Shown in pieces: positions 25,500 to 35,290 of a stretch of 64,000 bases of DNA. The stretch comes from Fusibacter ferrireducens (lineage in GTDB: Bacteria > Bacillota > Clostridia > Peptostreptococcales > Acidaminobacteraceae). The translations under genes were made by a program, and so were the position numbers. The stretch is taken from assembly GCF_015352425.1 (NCBI RefSeq), contig NZ_JADKNH010000005.1, forward strand, positions 124,001-188,000, written 5' to 3'. Position 1 is the first letter of the stretch, and every line of letters starts with the position of its first letter. The notes below the pieces were generated by a model. That model ran no database searches, was not told where the DNA came from, and saw only the letters and a program-made list of their open reading frames with translations.

Positions 25500-26069
25500 T
25501 TATAGAGGTGACTTATAAAGTTGTTTGGCCATAATCAATTGTAGAGAATTTAAAGTGATCACCCAATTAGCGTTAATCGAGTAGATCGAGTGATTAAATT
25601 TGAAAAGTAAGAGAGCATGAAAGATCACAATTAATATTGCAGTGATTTGGAATGTTCTTTTTTTATTGGACTGAAATGGTGGTCTAAACAAACTGGTGAT
25701 CGGTGCAAATCTTCGGATCACAATAATATTGAAAAGCAACATAAGTAAAATTGTGAATGTGTGAAGTTGGATAAGCTTAGATAATAAACAAACACTCATT
25801 AAAAAGCCAAAAGTAAACATTAGACATTTATAATATTGGTTAAAATGGAGACCTCCAGTAAATGTACGAATCATTGCCAGTGTTAAAATTGATAATACAG
25901 CGGATTCAAGACCGCCTAAAATTCGAAAACCGATCCACAGGATGATAAGTTTTGAAAGTTCACTGATTAAGAGAGTCAAGATATAGTTTAATTTGGCAAC
26001 TTCAAGGGGTGAAAATGCATAAAGGGTGTCCAGTTTTACACAAATCGAAGTGGATAAACGTTGGATCAA
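25500..26069 (-). CDS. agrB: AgrB-like accessory gene regulator peptidase
   Basis: A 189-aa membrane cysteine protease that cleaves and cyclises AgrD. The catalytic pair is visible as H75 and C82 in GGLHFNQYYKC, after the conserved RTF.GG. Several hydrophobic helices span the rest. The start is a TTG at 26069 placed 5 bp after AAGGAGG; no better ATG exists. It heads an agrB-agrD operon that converges on agrA-agrC, an unusual split of the classical single operon. Confidence 0.9.
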   Translation of the reverse strand: MIQRLSTSICVKLDTLYAFSPLEVAKLNYILTLLISELSKLIILWIGFRILGGLESAVLSILTLAMIRTFTGGLHFNQYYKCLMFTFGFLMSVCLLSKLIQLHTFTILLMLLFNIIVIRRFAPITSLFRPPFQSNKKRTFQITAILIVIFHALLLFKFNHSIYSINANWVITLNSLQLIMAKQLYKSPL

Positions 26070-26364
26070 AATGTCCTCCTTGTATAATTTAGGTTATCGC
26101 CTCACTTAAAAATAACGAATAGAAAGCAACACGTAAATAGAAAATGTTCAAACGGTAGTTAAAAAGGTATAAAAAGCATTTTAAGGGAATTGGTGCTGCT
26201 TAAACCTAAATTAATGTCGTTTGCGCTCGTCACCTGTTTGATATAAATATATTCTGTTACAATGTTGCTGACACTGCAGAATATAAGTTGGAATGAGGTG
26301 ATTGGATAAAAACTTTGGCAGTGAACTATACTTAAAAAATGATTCTAAAATTTGGAGGCTATTT
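26070..26364. promoter_or_regulatory. Divergent regulatory region between agrB and the secreted protein gene
   Basis: A 295-bp AT-rich spacer. GGTAGTTAA (~26156) and CATTTTAAG (~26179) are loosely similar and about two helical turns apart, as AgrA sites are; this is weak. A -10 candidate TACAAT (~26259) faces the secreted-protein gene. The location implies that AgrA could control both directions. Confidence 0.35.
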
Positions 26365-26772
26365 ATGAAAAAAATATTAACACTGGCTATGGTAAGCGCG
26401 TTAGTGCTTTCACTTTCTGTCTTATCATTTGCAACAACCTATACTTCATCACTTTCAATTTCAAATAACAGTACACTAGCAGGTGCTACACGCAGTTATA
26501 CGGGACAAACACATAACTTTGTAGGGACTTTATCTAGTGTAGTTTCCTATGCTTATGATGATACGAGATCAAGAATTTACTTAGATAAAGATGTATGGTT
26601 TGGCGAAGATCAAGTCTATAATTCAGGGATGATAAGTTTTACAAACATTGGTGATTCTTCAACTTTTACAAGTAGCAATATTCCAGATGGAAACTATTAC
26701 TACTTTTTTAGCACACAAAACCTAGGAACAAATGCATTTTCATGTGATACTGTGACAATGACAAGCAACTAA
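26365..26772 (+). CDS. Small secreted protein, 135 aa
   Basis: A start at 26365 (TTTGGAGG 6 bp upstream) gives a clean Sec signal peptide (MKKILTLAMVSALVLSLSVL, cleavage after SFA, ~23). The mature ~112 residues are rich in Ser, Thr, Tyr and Asn and look beta-stranded, with one Cys. No family is recognised. It precedes a MacB-type ABC system and lies beside the agr locus, so it may be an agr-controlled exported factor or bacteriocin-like product. A longer start at 26302 would hide the signal peptide. Confidence 0.75.
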   Translation: MKKILTLAMVSALVLSLSVLSFATTYTSSLSISNNSTLAGATRSYTGQTHNFVGTLSSVVSYAYDDTRSRIYLDKDVWFGEDQVYNSGMISFTNIGDSSTFTSSNIPDGNYYYFFSTQNLGTNAFSCDTVTMTSN

Positions 26773-26837
26773 GCTAAATAGAGCCATCTTTTATTTATGG
26801 TGGCTCTATCATTTTAAATCAAAATTCAGAGAGGGTG

Positions 26838-27518
26838 ATGAAGATTAGTATGCTAAATTTAAGCCACGTGAGCAAAAATTACAAAGAGGTCAGTGCAGTA
26901 AATGATTTTAATTTTGAATTTAGAGTGGAAGAGGGCAGAATTTATGTAATTAAAGGTAAATCTGGATCTGGAAAGTCTACATTGCTTAATCTAATAGGCC
27001 TGATTGATAGCCCTTCAAGTGGCACCATCAATATAAAAGGCGTCACAAATTACTCGAAAGATATCGTAAAATCAGCGTTTAGACGAGATGAAATCGGATT
27101 TGTTTTTCAAGAATATAATTTAAATGGTGCTTTTAAGGCGTTTGAAAATATCATGGTACCAATGCTGATAAAATCAGATGAAGATTTAAAGACTATAAAA
27201 ATTAAGGCATTTGAGCTTTTGAAGCAAGTTGGACTTGAAAAGAGAGAACATCATTATCCGAATCAATTATCTGGGGGAGAGAAACAACGTGTGGCAATTG
27301 CTCGAGCTCTTGCGAATAATCCACCATTGATAATAGCAGATGAGCCCACGGCAAATCTAGATCAAGAAAATGAACAGCAGGTTTTAAATATTTTTAATGA
27401 ATTGAAAAAAAAAGGAAAAGTGGTGATCGTTGCATCTCATAGTGAGGCAGTTTGGGAATATGCAGATGTCCTTTTGACGATGCAATATGGCAGTTTGGTA
27501 GAGGTTAAATATGAATAG
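26838..27518 (+). CDS. ABC transporter ATP-binding protein (MacB/LolD type)
   Basis: A ~226-aa ATPase: Walker [10 protein letters not shown] (~38-46), signature [15 protein letters not shown], Walker [13 protein letters not shown] and switch His in VASHSE. The insert [15 protein letters not shown] is typical of ATPases that serve FtsX-like permeases. The start is uncertain between ATG 26838 and ATG 26850, because AGAGAGGG is slightly close to one and far from the other. It overlaps the next permease gene by 8 bp. Confidence 0.88.
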   Translation: MKISMLNLSHVSKNYKEVSAVNDFNFEFRVEEGRIYVIKGKSGSGKSTLLNLIGLIDSPSSGTINIKGVTNYSKDIVKSAFRRDEIGFVFQEYNLNGAFKAFENIMVPMLIKSDEDLKTIKIKAFELLKQVGLEKREHHYPNQLSGGEKQRVAIARALANNPPLIIADEPTANLDQENEQQVLNIFNELKKKGKVVIVASHSEAVWEYADVLLTMQYGSLVEVKYE

Positions 27519-28815
27519 GTTCAAATACAGTTTTATGATCAAACGCAACATAAAATTTTGGAAAAAAACATGGCTTAAAAGCTGTTTCATTATGATCTTA
27601 GTAGGATTTTTGATGATAACTGTAGGATCATTAGCAGACAGTTTAGTTGAGCATGCAAATACAAATATATTTAGAACGCCAGGATTTAGATCAATAATGG
27701 TTTCTATGGATGATCAAGAGAACTGGCCAGTCGTATTAGATAAACTAGAAGTTTATAAAAAGTCAAATCCCAGTGTGCTCAGCCTCAAAGAAGAAACTTG
27801 GGGAGCCATTGTAACCGTTAACAATCTTTTCGATTTTGTTAAGGACGAAGATATAAAAAATCAAATCAGAATTGGAGAGTTATTCACTAGTGACGAATAC
27901 TATATAGATGAGCGTTTTTTATTGGATGGCCGGTGGTTTGATGAAGGAGAAACCGGTGTGGTCATAATCCCTAAAACATTTAGTTTTAATGCGATTTCTG
28001 AATCTTATTTCAAGTTGGATATTAATTATTTAGATGGCAGTGATTTCATCGGTCAAACTTTTAAGATCAGCTATTTTACTTATAAAGAATCAAATGGGAA
28101 ATTAGTGCCAGACCAAGAGTTTAAAAGGGATTTTAAAGTGATTGGTGTCTATGACAATACAAAAACTTTTAGCCTTTCATGTGATATTATCCTTAAATAT
28201 GATGATTTAAAGTCCATGGTTCAAACAATTCGTACAGGAGAAGTTTATTCTGGTGGAAGTGAATTTCACACCTATAGAATGATGGTGGATCAAATTGGAA
28301 ACGTCGACAAGGTCATATCGGATATAGATACCCTCATAAAGCCATATAATGGTGTCGCTATGTTGAAATCACGACCGGGATCTGGTTTTGATTTGATCAA
28401 TCCGTTTATAAAATCAAGTTTTGTAACCAGTTTATTCTTATTTGGTGTAAGTATGATTTTACAAATTATATTGATAAAACAGATGTTGAATCAGAGAACA
28501 CGAGAAATCGGTTTGTTAATGGTATTTGGATATACTAAAAAACAGGTGGTTCGCCTTTACTTAGCAGAAATTGCGGCTTGGGGTGGTTTGTCATTCATCA
28601 TTGCAACTGGCATGAGTGCGTTGACATTAAGTGTGATTAGGCTATTGATCTTCTTCAAAGGGTCACTAAGGTATAAGAATATGGTAATTGAACTTTCAGG
28701 GAATCAACTGCTCTATATTTTGAGTGTTATGTTGATTGTGTTAATGGTTTCAGCACTTTTGAATTTGAAAAGAATTATGAGAATAGAGCCCAAAGAAGCA
28801 GTGGTGTTAAAATGA
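27511..28815 (+). CDS. ABC permease with FtsX-like domain, 434 aa
   Basis: A MacB-type permease: one N-terminal helix (~22-42), a large extracellular domain (~45-300) and three C-terminal helices (~305-430) with the FtsX pattern QRTREIGLLMVFGYTKKQV. Type VII ABC systems use such domains to push or signal rather than pass substrates through the membrane. It overlaps the ATPase gene upstream and the half-size permease downstream, so all three are one operon and probably one complex. Confidence 0.85.
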   Translation: MNRFKYSFMIKRNIKFWKKTWLKSCFIMILVGFLMITVGSLADSLVEHANTNIFRTPGFRSIMVSMDDQENWPVVLDKLEVYKKSNPSVLSLKEETWGAIVTVNNLFDFVKDEDIKNQIRIGELFTSDEYYIDERFLLDGRWFDEGETGVVIIPKTFSFNAISESYFKLDINYLDGSDFIGQTFKISYFTYKESNGKLVPDQEFKRDFKVIGVYDNTKTFSLSCDIILKYDDLKSMVQTIRTGEVYSGGSEFHTYRMMVDQIGNVDKVISDIDTLIKPYNGVAMLKSRPGSGFDLINPFIKSSFVTSLFLFGVSMILQIILIKQMLNQRTREIGLLMVFGYTKKQVVRLYLAEIAAWGGLSFIIATGMSALTLSVIRLLIFFKGSLRYKNMVIELSGNQLLYILSVMLIVLMVSALLNLKRIMRIEPKEAVVLK

Positions 28816-29630
28816 AGCTTATTTATAGACTAAAATATCTGCAATTATGTTGCAATAAATCTTGGATATATTCGATTCTATTATATGGAATCAGTTTTTT
28901 GGTGCTGATGATTGCAATCCATATGACTAGGTATGTCAACAAAGGGTTAGACCATCAATTGAACTCAAATATAGAGGTGAACAGAGTGGTAATCTGGCAC
29001 TTTGACGAAACCGATGATTATGAAGGTATTCTAGTGACAAAAATGATCGAGAATTTAGAGCAAAATAGTTTTATAGAAAAAGTTGAGTACAATCAAAGCA
29101 CATTAGAGGTGTTGATTCTTGTCGAAGATTATAGATACCTAGAAGAAGTGGCTGGTAATATGGATGCCTTGGGTATTGGTGAAGTTCAAATTCGGGAAGA
29201 ACATTTCCAAGATGTTGAAGTCATAAATGGCATGAGACAGTTTTTGATTTTTACAAGTATATTGACTATATTGGTCTTTTTTATCATTTTAAAGACGATT
29301 ACAAATCGATTCATAGATCATAAAAAGCGAGAAATAGGTCAGTTACATGTTTTGGGTTGTTCTAAAAATGCAATCCGTAAAGTGGTTAAAAATGAAAGTG
29401 TATTGCTAATGACTATAGCAGCTGTGGTCAGCTTTGGCGTCTACTTTGGGTTGGAAAATATGATTGCAAGAGGCTTATCACAATTTCTTAATTTAGATTT
29501 TAAAATGGAGACCCATTGGATTGATCTATGTATAGTATCACTGATGCTTATTCTAGCAAATTATTTGTTGATCTCTATACTGGTACTTTATAAAATAAAG
29601 AGGGCCAGAATTGTTGACCTTTTAGAGTAG
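28812..29630 (+). CDS. Short FtsX-like ABC permease, 272 aa
   Basis: This permease has the same order of parts as its neighbour but a much smaller extracellular domain: helix ~18-38, short domain ~40-135, then three helices with DHKKREIGQLHVLGCSKNAI. It starts by ATGA overlap. It probably forms the second half of a heterodimer with the 434-aa permease. Together with the secreted protein and the agr locus it may make up an export or self-protection module. Confidence 0.82.
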   Translation: MKLIYRLKYLQLCCNKSWIYSILLYGISFLVLMIAIHMTRYVNKGLDHQLNSNIEVNRVVIWHFDETDDYEGILVTKMIENLEQNSFIEKVEYNQSTLEVLILVEDYRYLEEVAGNMDALGIGEVQIREEHFQDVEVINGMRQFLIFTSILTILVFFIILKTITNRFIDHKKREIGQLHVLGCSKNAIRKVVKNESVLLMTIAAVVSFGVYFGLENMIARGLSQFLNLDFKMETHWIDLCIVSLMLILANYLLISILVLYKIKRARIVDLLE

Positions 29631-29675
29631 ATTTATCTAAACAAGGTGCACTAAAAAATATTGAAAAATAGATAT

Positions 29676-29714
29676 AAAAACGTTGTAAACCCATTCCGTT
29701 TGCAATGTTTTTTA
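29676..29714 (+). terminator. Rho-independent terminator after the ABC operon
   Basis: AAAACGTTGTAAAC (29677-29690) pairs with GTTTGCAATGTTTT (29698-29711) with G-T wobbles, followed by T residues. Confidence 0.75.
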
Positions 29715-29802
29715 CCATGGAACATTGTTTAAATATAGATATTATGAGATAATGTACTGGATAGAATAATAACAACAGGTGTATTTACAATTGGAGATTT
29801 TA

Positions 29803-31695
29803 ATGAAAAAGTATCTTAAACTGCCATGTGGCATTGCATTATTGATGGGATTGATATTCGCACTATTTTACATACTTGAAGAACAAGAAATACATACAGA
29901 CATATCATTTGAGTATTTGGAAGATGCAAGCGGTGAACGGACAATTGATGAAATTGTAAATCGTGCTGACTTTAAAACGGCTGAAAGTGAATATATGTCT
30001 TTTGGAACGAGCAACTCTGCTTGGTGGATTCGGTTTAAAACAGCAGAAGATATCTTTTTGGAACAGGGAGAGACTTATTTGACCATATACAATCCAACTG
30101 TTGGCAGTGTGGATTTCTATAGAGTCAGTGAGTTATCATCTGATCAACATTCACTGAGATCACCCGCAAGTGATCAAGCAAACGACCAATTGGTGTATGA
30201 GCATTACAAATCTGGATGGATGAATGGCAATGAAAGTAATGATGAGGGGTATTTTTTCCCTGTATTTAAACTGGCGTCTGGCATAGAGTGTGATAACTTC
30301 TGCTATATAAAGCTACACTCACCGTTCACACAGAATTATGTCATTAGATTTTTAAACGCGGCACAGTATAAAAAAATACAAATGATTCAGTTTATACTTT
30401 TGGGATTATTATCTGGAATCATTTTGGCGGTTCTTGCACATAGTTTAATCATCTATCTTGAATTAAAAGAGAAAAGCTATCTGATTTACTTCTTTTATAC
30501 ATCCGTTATGCTATTGTATCAATTGAATTTATTTGGAATATACTCTATTTTCAAACCGTTTTTTTATCAAAAGCTCATGTCCTTGACAATTTCACTGGGC
30601 TTGATTGCACTAATCCTATCCATTGTATTTTTTAAAAGCTTTTTTTTAACAAAAGCGCATCGCTATAACCGTTTCTTGAATGTTATGATTGTTTTGTTAG
30701 CTTCTGGAATTGTCTTGAACCTTTTTTACGCTCATAGTATGGTTAATACTTATTCACATTTCGTTTCACTCGTTTATTCAATAAGTGTTTTATATATGGC
30801 AATAAGCATTTATAGACAAGGAGTCAAGGAAGCGCGCTTTTATATTTGGGGATGGGGCATGATTACAGGTGGTATTGCGGTAACTATGTTAAGACACTAT
30901 GGTATTATTCCCAATAACAGTTTAACGTTGAATATCATATTTTTTTCAGTCGCCATGAATGCCATTTTTATATCCACAGCACTTGTTGATCGCGTGAAGT
31001 TTTTGGCGCGAGAAAAAGAACGTGCTCAGTTGCTTCACAAGGAGGCAGAAATAACAGCTAAAATCAATGAACTTGCATTTTTACAAGCTCAAATTAAGCC
31101 TCATTTTTTATATAACGCACTTAACGTAATTGCCAGTATTTCAGTTATTGATGGTGAAAAGGCAAGAGATCTCATTATGGACATCGCTGAGTATTTGAGA
31201 CATACATTTGACTTTAAGAACCTATCTCAATATGTCACTTTAGAGGAAGAAATTGAATATGTGGATGTTTATTTTAGCATTGAACAAGCTCGATTTGGCG
31301 ATCGCATAGAACTTTTCAAACAGTTTGAAGACTTGGATTGCGTTAAAATACCGCCTCTTGTTATACAACCTTTAGTTGAAAATGCGATTAAGCATGGACT
31401 GTTTATGTCAAAAGGCAAAGGGATTATTGAAATAAAAGGATACCGTGAAGGCGATTATTATGTTTTAGAAGTTATGGATAATGGTGTTGGCATGACTGCC
31501 GAAAAGATTGAGACGATACTGACAATGGATACAACTGAAAACGAGGGCATTGGACTTATCAATATCCAAAAAAGACTACTGAGTTATTATGATCAATCAT
31601 TAGAGATTATCAGCGTGGTAGGTGAAGGCACTCGTATTATTTTAAGAATTCCAATAAGGACAGGAGGACGCAAATTTGAAAATCATGTTAATTGA
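29803..31695 (+). CDS. 7TMR-DISM sensor histidine kinase (LytS-like catalytic part)
   Basis: A 630-aa kinase. An N-terminal helix and an extracellular 7TMR-DISM sensor (~30-190) precede seven hydrophobic helices (~200-400), then a His_kinase/HATPase part with the acceptor in QIKPHFLYNAL (H434), VENAIKHGLF and DNGVGM, plus NEGIGLINIQKRL. Such sensors often detect small ligands or carbohydrates. ATG 29803 follows TTGGAG; a GTG at 29779 is less likely. It overlaps the response regulator by 20 bp. Confidence 0.88.
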   Translation: MKKYLKLPCGIALLMGLIFALFYILEEQEIHTDISFEYLEDASGERTIDEIVNRADFKTAESEYMSFGTSNSAWWIRFKTAEDIFLEQGETYLTIYNPTVGSVDFYRVSELSSDQHSLRSPASDQANDQLVYEHYKSGWMNGNESNDEGYFFPVFKLASGIECDNFCYIKLHSPFTQNYVIRFLNAAQYKKIQMIQFILLGLLSGIILAVLAHSLIIYLELKEKSYLIYFFYTSVMLLYQLNLFGIYSIFKPFFYQKLMSLTISLGLIALILSIVFFKSFFLTKAHRYNRFLNVMIVLLASGIVLNLFYAHSMVNTYSHFVSLVYSISVLYMAISIYRQGVKEARFYIWGWGMITGGIAVTMLRHYGIIPNNSLTLNIIFFSVAMNAIFISTALVDRVKFLAREKERAQLLHKEAEITAKINELAFLQAQIKPHFLYNALNVIASISVIDGEKARDLIMDIAEYLRHTFDFKNLSQYVTLEEEIEYVDVYFSIEQARFGDRIELFKQFEDLDCVKIPPLVIQPLVENAIKHGLFMSKGKGIIEIKGYREGDYYVLEVMDNGVGMTAEKIETILTMDTTENEGIGLINIQKRLLSYYDQSLEIISVVGEGTRIILRIPIRTGGRKFENHVN

Positions 31696-32557
31696 TGACG
31701 AGTATTATGCGCTTCAAGGGATCAAGTTTGAACTCGATAAAATGCCGGAATGTGAAATCGTAGGCATGTTTCAAGATGCCTACGAGGCCATTTCAAAAGT
31801 GGAAAGTCTCAATCCAGATGTGATCTTATTGGATATAGAAATGCCTGAAATCACTGGAATTAAATGTTATGAGAAGCTTATGGAAATCAATGAGGATTTA
31901 AATGTAGTTTTTGTCACTGCCTATGATCATTATGCTGTCAAAGCTTTTGAGCTCAACGCAGTGGATTATTTGCTCAAGCCTGTAAAGCGCAATAGACTTG
32001 AGAAAGCCCTTTCAAGGGTTTGGATGGAGACCAAGACGACTGTTGAGCCAAGTAAAATCTTTTTTAAGTGTTTTAATCATTTTGAAATTCAGTATGGTAA
32101 TCAAGTGCTTAATACTAAATGGCGGACGAAGAAAGCGGAAGAACTTTTAGCACATCTGGTGTGTGAGAAGGGACATTTGATCTCCAAAGATCGACTGGCA
32201 GAGGATTTATGGCCAGATCTTGATGGTGAAAAGGCACTGACCAATTTATATGTTGCGCATTATTATCTCCGAAAACAAGAAAAAAAAAATGGCATTTATT
32301 TTTCAATAGAATCTCAAAGAGGCAGCATGCGGATTTTGTATGATGAAATCGAATGTGATCTGAAAGTTTTCGATCGTGGTGTCAATGTAATGAAAAAATC
32401 AAGTAAGAAAATGAATGAGGTGGAGGCTGCATTAAAGGTATATTCTGGTCAGCTTTTGGGGGATCATTATTATAGTTGGTTGCCTGAGTATCAGGGTATC
32501 TATGAGCAGGAAGCTGAAAAAATGAAGAAGTATTTGATTAGGAGAGAGCATAAGTGA
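31676..32557 (+). CDS. Response regulator with winged helix and BTAD domain (SARP-like)
   Basis: A 293-aa regulator: receiver domain (D53 in ILLDIEMPE; K in LLKPVKR), then a winged helix (~130-205; RTKKAEELLAHLVCEKGHLISKD as two-part OmpR-like start) and a BTAD-like helical tail (~215-290). This architecture is seen in clostridial partners of 7TMR-DISM kinases. The start is TTG 31676, 7 bp after AGGAGG; no closer ATG fits. Targets are unknown. The next gene is 246 bp away. Confidence 0.85.
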   Translation: MKIMLIDDEYYALQGIKFELDKMPECEIVGMFQDAYEAISKVESLNPDVILLDIEMPEITGIKCYEKLMEINEDLNVVFVTAYDHYAVKAFELNAVDYLLKPVKRNRLEKALSRVWMETKTTVEPSKIFFKCFNHFEIQYGNQVLNTKWRTKKAEELLAHLVCEKGHLISKDRLAEDLWPDLDGEKALTNLYVAHYYLRKQEKKNGIYFSIESQRGSMRILYDEIECDLKVFDRGVNVMKKSSKKMNEVEAALKVYSGQLLGDHYYSWLPEYQGIYEQEAEKMKKYLIRREHK

Positions 32558-32682
32558 TTGTGTTCTCTTTTTGGTTGGAAAGCTTTTGTTAAGGAGAGAG
32601 GTCATTTGACATTTGCTAGAGTTGTATCAGGGTCGAGTTACTGGTATTCAAAGAGAACAGAAGTGTGGTATAATGTCAATGG

Positions 32683-32715
32683 TCGCAGTCAAATTTTTTT
32701 GACTTTTGCGATATG
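32683..32715 (+). repeat. Hairpin between the SARP-like regulator and the U32 gene
   Basis: TCGCA...TCAAA pairs with TTTGA...TGCGA across a T-rich loop. The T run lies in the loop, not after it, so termination is doubtful. The rest of the 246-bp gap shows no convincing gene. Confidence 0.35.
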
Positions 32716-32803
32716 GCGTAAAGGCGTGGCAGCCTCTATGAACGTCGGCAAGACGAAAGCGATTATATGCTTTTAATAATCTATAGGTGATTAGGAGGAA
32801 GAA

Positions 32804-35047
32804 ATGACTGAATTGTTGGCACCAGCAGGAAGTATGGAAGCTTTAAAAGCTGCAATTTCTAATGGCTGTGATGCAATATACTTAGGAATGCAAAAATTTG
32901 GTGCGCGTGCCTACTCATCTAATTTTGATTTTGAGTCGCTAAAAGAGGCTATTCAGTATGCACATCTGAGAAATGTTAAAATCTATGTTACAATGAATAC
33001 CATTATTTTCGAAAACGAGATTGAAGAGATGAAGGCACAGATGGACGCACTGAATGAAATGGGTGTTGATGGCCTCATTGTTCAGGATTTGGTGGCCTTT
33101 AATTATGTGGTTAATCATTTTTTGGACATGGAAGCGCATTGTTCAACGCAAATGGGCATAGATGATTTAGATGGTACGTTATTATTTAAAGAATTGGGTG
33201 CTAAAAGAGTGGTGTTGTCACGTGAGGTTGAAATTGAAAAGGTAAAAGAGATCAAAAGAATGGCTAAAATACCACTTGAAATTTTTGTTCACGGCGCATT
33301 GTGTATCTCTTATTCTGGAAATTGTCTCATGTCAGGATTAATCGGCTATCGAAGCGGCAACCGTGGCAGATGTGTGGGCTCATGCCGTAAGGTGTATGAA
33401 CTCATTGATACGACAACAGGGGCAGTTATAGCAAAGAATTACCTTTTATCTACAAAAGACTTAAACACCATTGAACATATTGAAGATTTAAAGGAAATGG
33501 ATTCTTTAAAAATAGAAGGTCGAATGAAAGAGCCGGCGTATGTTGCCAATGTCGTATCTAGATATCGCAAGGCCTTAGATGGTCAAATAACTGAAGAAGA
33601 TAAAGAAAATCTGAGTAAAACATTCAACAGAACCTTCACAAAAGGTTATCTGTTTCATGAAGATCATAAAGAAATTACCAACGTTTTAAGACCGAATAAT
33701 TTTGGTTATGAAATCGGTAGAATCAGCAAGATTTTTAAAGATAAGTATGAAATCACACTGACTCACACTTTAAATCAGAATGATATCATACGCATAAGCC
33801 ATAACAATGAAGACATTATTTTAAATGTTGTAAGGCTGTATGATAAAGAGGATCATTTGGTTAACAAGGCGGAGGATGTCTGTTATATCAAAGTCAAAGA
33901 AAAGATGTCTAAGGGTGATTTGGTCTATTTAACAAAGGATAATCTTTATTATAAAACACTGGAATCTTCACTGGAAAAAGAATTTAGACGTTTTGACCTC
34001 AGCATTAGAGTACAAGCTTATCCAGGCTCAAAGTTGATCGTCGATGCAGTGGGATTAGGGGTTGACTATGCTTACGAAAGCGAAGAAACGCTAGATGAAG
34101 CCATTAATAATCCAACGACGAAAGAGCAGGTTATAAAGCAGTTTTCTAAACTCAATGACACGATATTCGAACTTAAATCTGTGAATTTTGAAACGCATAA
34201 TGCTTTTGTTCCGGTGAAACTTTTAAATGCCGCAAGAAGAGATGTTGTACAAGGTCTATATGACTTGAAGCTCAACAGCCAAAAGAAGAGAACTAAAGTG
34301 GTTAAGGCACAAGAAAAGATAAGTTTTCCCCCTAAAAAAGCCTATCTGACGGTCTCTGTAACAACTCAAGAGCAATACGATGCCTGTGTGAGTTGTGGGA
34401 TCGAGGAAATCTATTTTGAAAACATTGTCAGAAGAAATCAGAATGATTATGATGTAAAAGAAGGACAATTGCTCATTGGTGGTTATGGCGGTATTCATCA
34501 CTATAGAGGGACAAATGATTTTGTTGCAGACTATTCCCTGAACGTGGTCAATGCCACCAGTTGCTATGAACTCTATAAATTGGGTGCGAAACGTGTCACC
34601 TTGTCCTATGAGCTCAATAAGAGACAAATTGAAGATTTAATAGAAGCCTATTATAAAGCAAATGAGGGTTACCCTTCTTTGGAAATGATCGTATACGGCA
34701 AGGCGCCTCTTCTGTTTACTAAATATTGTCCACTGAAGAAAATGAATCAATGCGGTGTTTGTAAAACCAAGCAATATGAGTTAAGGGATGAGCACGGGAC
34801 GTTTCCGATCATTTCTCATGATGATTGCACAACGACGATTCTCAATGGAAAGACGCTTAATCTTCTGGATGAGCTACAAAGTATAAAGGGAATCGAGGCA
34901 TTTAGATTAAACTTTACAGTGGAATCCAAAGAGCAAGTTGTGGATGTGATTAACAAGGCTCTTAGTCAATTAAAGGGTTCTGCGAATCAATCCGTCTTTA
35001 ATCAAGAAACCGACACAAGAGGTCATTTTAATAAAGAAATTTTGTAA
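32804..35047 (+). CDS. Peptidase U32 family protein (RlhA/TrhP-like)
   Basis: A 747-aa U32 protein beginning ELLAPAGSMEALKAAI and holding the U32 signature from FVHGALCISYSGNC to RSGNRGRCVGSCRKVY, whose Cys residues bind an Fe-S cluster in RNA-hydroxylating relatives. Members of this group (RlhA, TrhP) add hydroxyl groups to 23S rRNA or tRNA with prephenate; older records call them collagenases. The C-terminal half contains a second CP...CGVC cysteine group. Length matches the RlhA type. AGGAGG precedes the ATG. It stands alone. Confidence 0.85.
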   Translation: MTELLAPAGSMEALKAAISNGCDAIYLGMQKFGARAYSSNFDFESLKEAIQYAHLRNVKIYVTMNTIIFENEIEEMKAQMDALNEMGVDGLIVQDLVAFNYVVNHFLDMEAHCSTQMGIDDLDGTLLFKELGAKRVVLSREVEIEKVKEIKRMAKIPLEIFVHGALCISYSGNCLMSGLIGYRSGNRGRCVGSCRKVYELIDTTTGAVIAKNYLLSTKDLNTIEHIEDLKEMDSLKIEGRMKEPAYVANVVSRYRKALDGQITEEDKENLSKTFNRTFTKGYLFHEDHKEITNVLRPNNFGYEIGRISKIFKDKYEITLTHTLNQNDIIRISHNNEDIILNVVRLYDKEDHLVNKAEDVCYIKVKEKMSKGDLVYLTKDNLYYKTLESSLEKEFRRFDLSIRVQAYPGSKLIVDAVGLGVDYAYESEETLDEAINNPTTKEQVIKQFSKLNDTIFELKSVNFETHNAFVPVKLLNAARRDVVQGLYDLKLNSQKKRTKVVKAQEKISFPPKKAYLTVSVTTQEQYDACVSCGIEEIYFENIVRRNQNDYDVKEGQLLIGGYGGIHHYRGTNDFVADYSLNVVNATSCYELYKLGAKRVTLSYELNKRQIEDLIEAYYKANEGYPSLEMIVYGKAPLLFTKYCPLKKMNQCGVCKTKQYELRDEHGTFPIISHDDCTTTILNGKTLNLLDELQSIKGIEAFRLNFTVESKEQVVDVINKALSQLKGSANQSVFNQETDTRGHFNKEIL

Positions 35048-35193
35048 GTGAACAAAGGAATTTTGTAGGCAAACGGTACAAAAATATAAAATGTGGGATC
35101 AGCTATAAGGTGCCGACTTGGCAAAGTTTTATTGGATCATTGAATTGAGGCGTTCTGATGACTATTTTATCAGATACAGGTCTTATAAATAGT

Positions 35194-35250
35194 AATAACC
35201 CAATGCCATTAGGTGAGGTTTCATGAAATGGCACTGGGTTATTTTTTTAG
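35194..35250. terminator. Bidirectional terminator between U32 and HyuA-like genes
   Basis: AATAACCCAATGCCATT (35194-35210) pairs with AATGGCACTGGGTTATT (35227-35243) with one mismatch. A T run follows on the plus strand; on the minus strand the run is weaker. Confidence 0.8.
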
Positions 35251-35290
35251 ATTATAGATAGCCTATAGTTCATCCCAGAGTTGGGAGGTT

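Noticed and set aside
32558-32776. 72-codon open frame after the SARP-like regulator
   Set aside because: It has no ATG start with a ribosome site, odd composition, and spans a hairpin; it starts at the previous gene's stop by chance.
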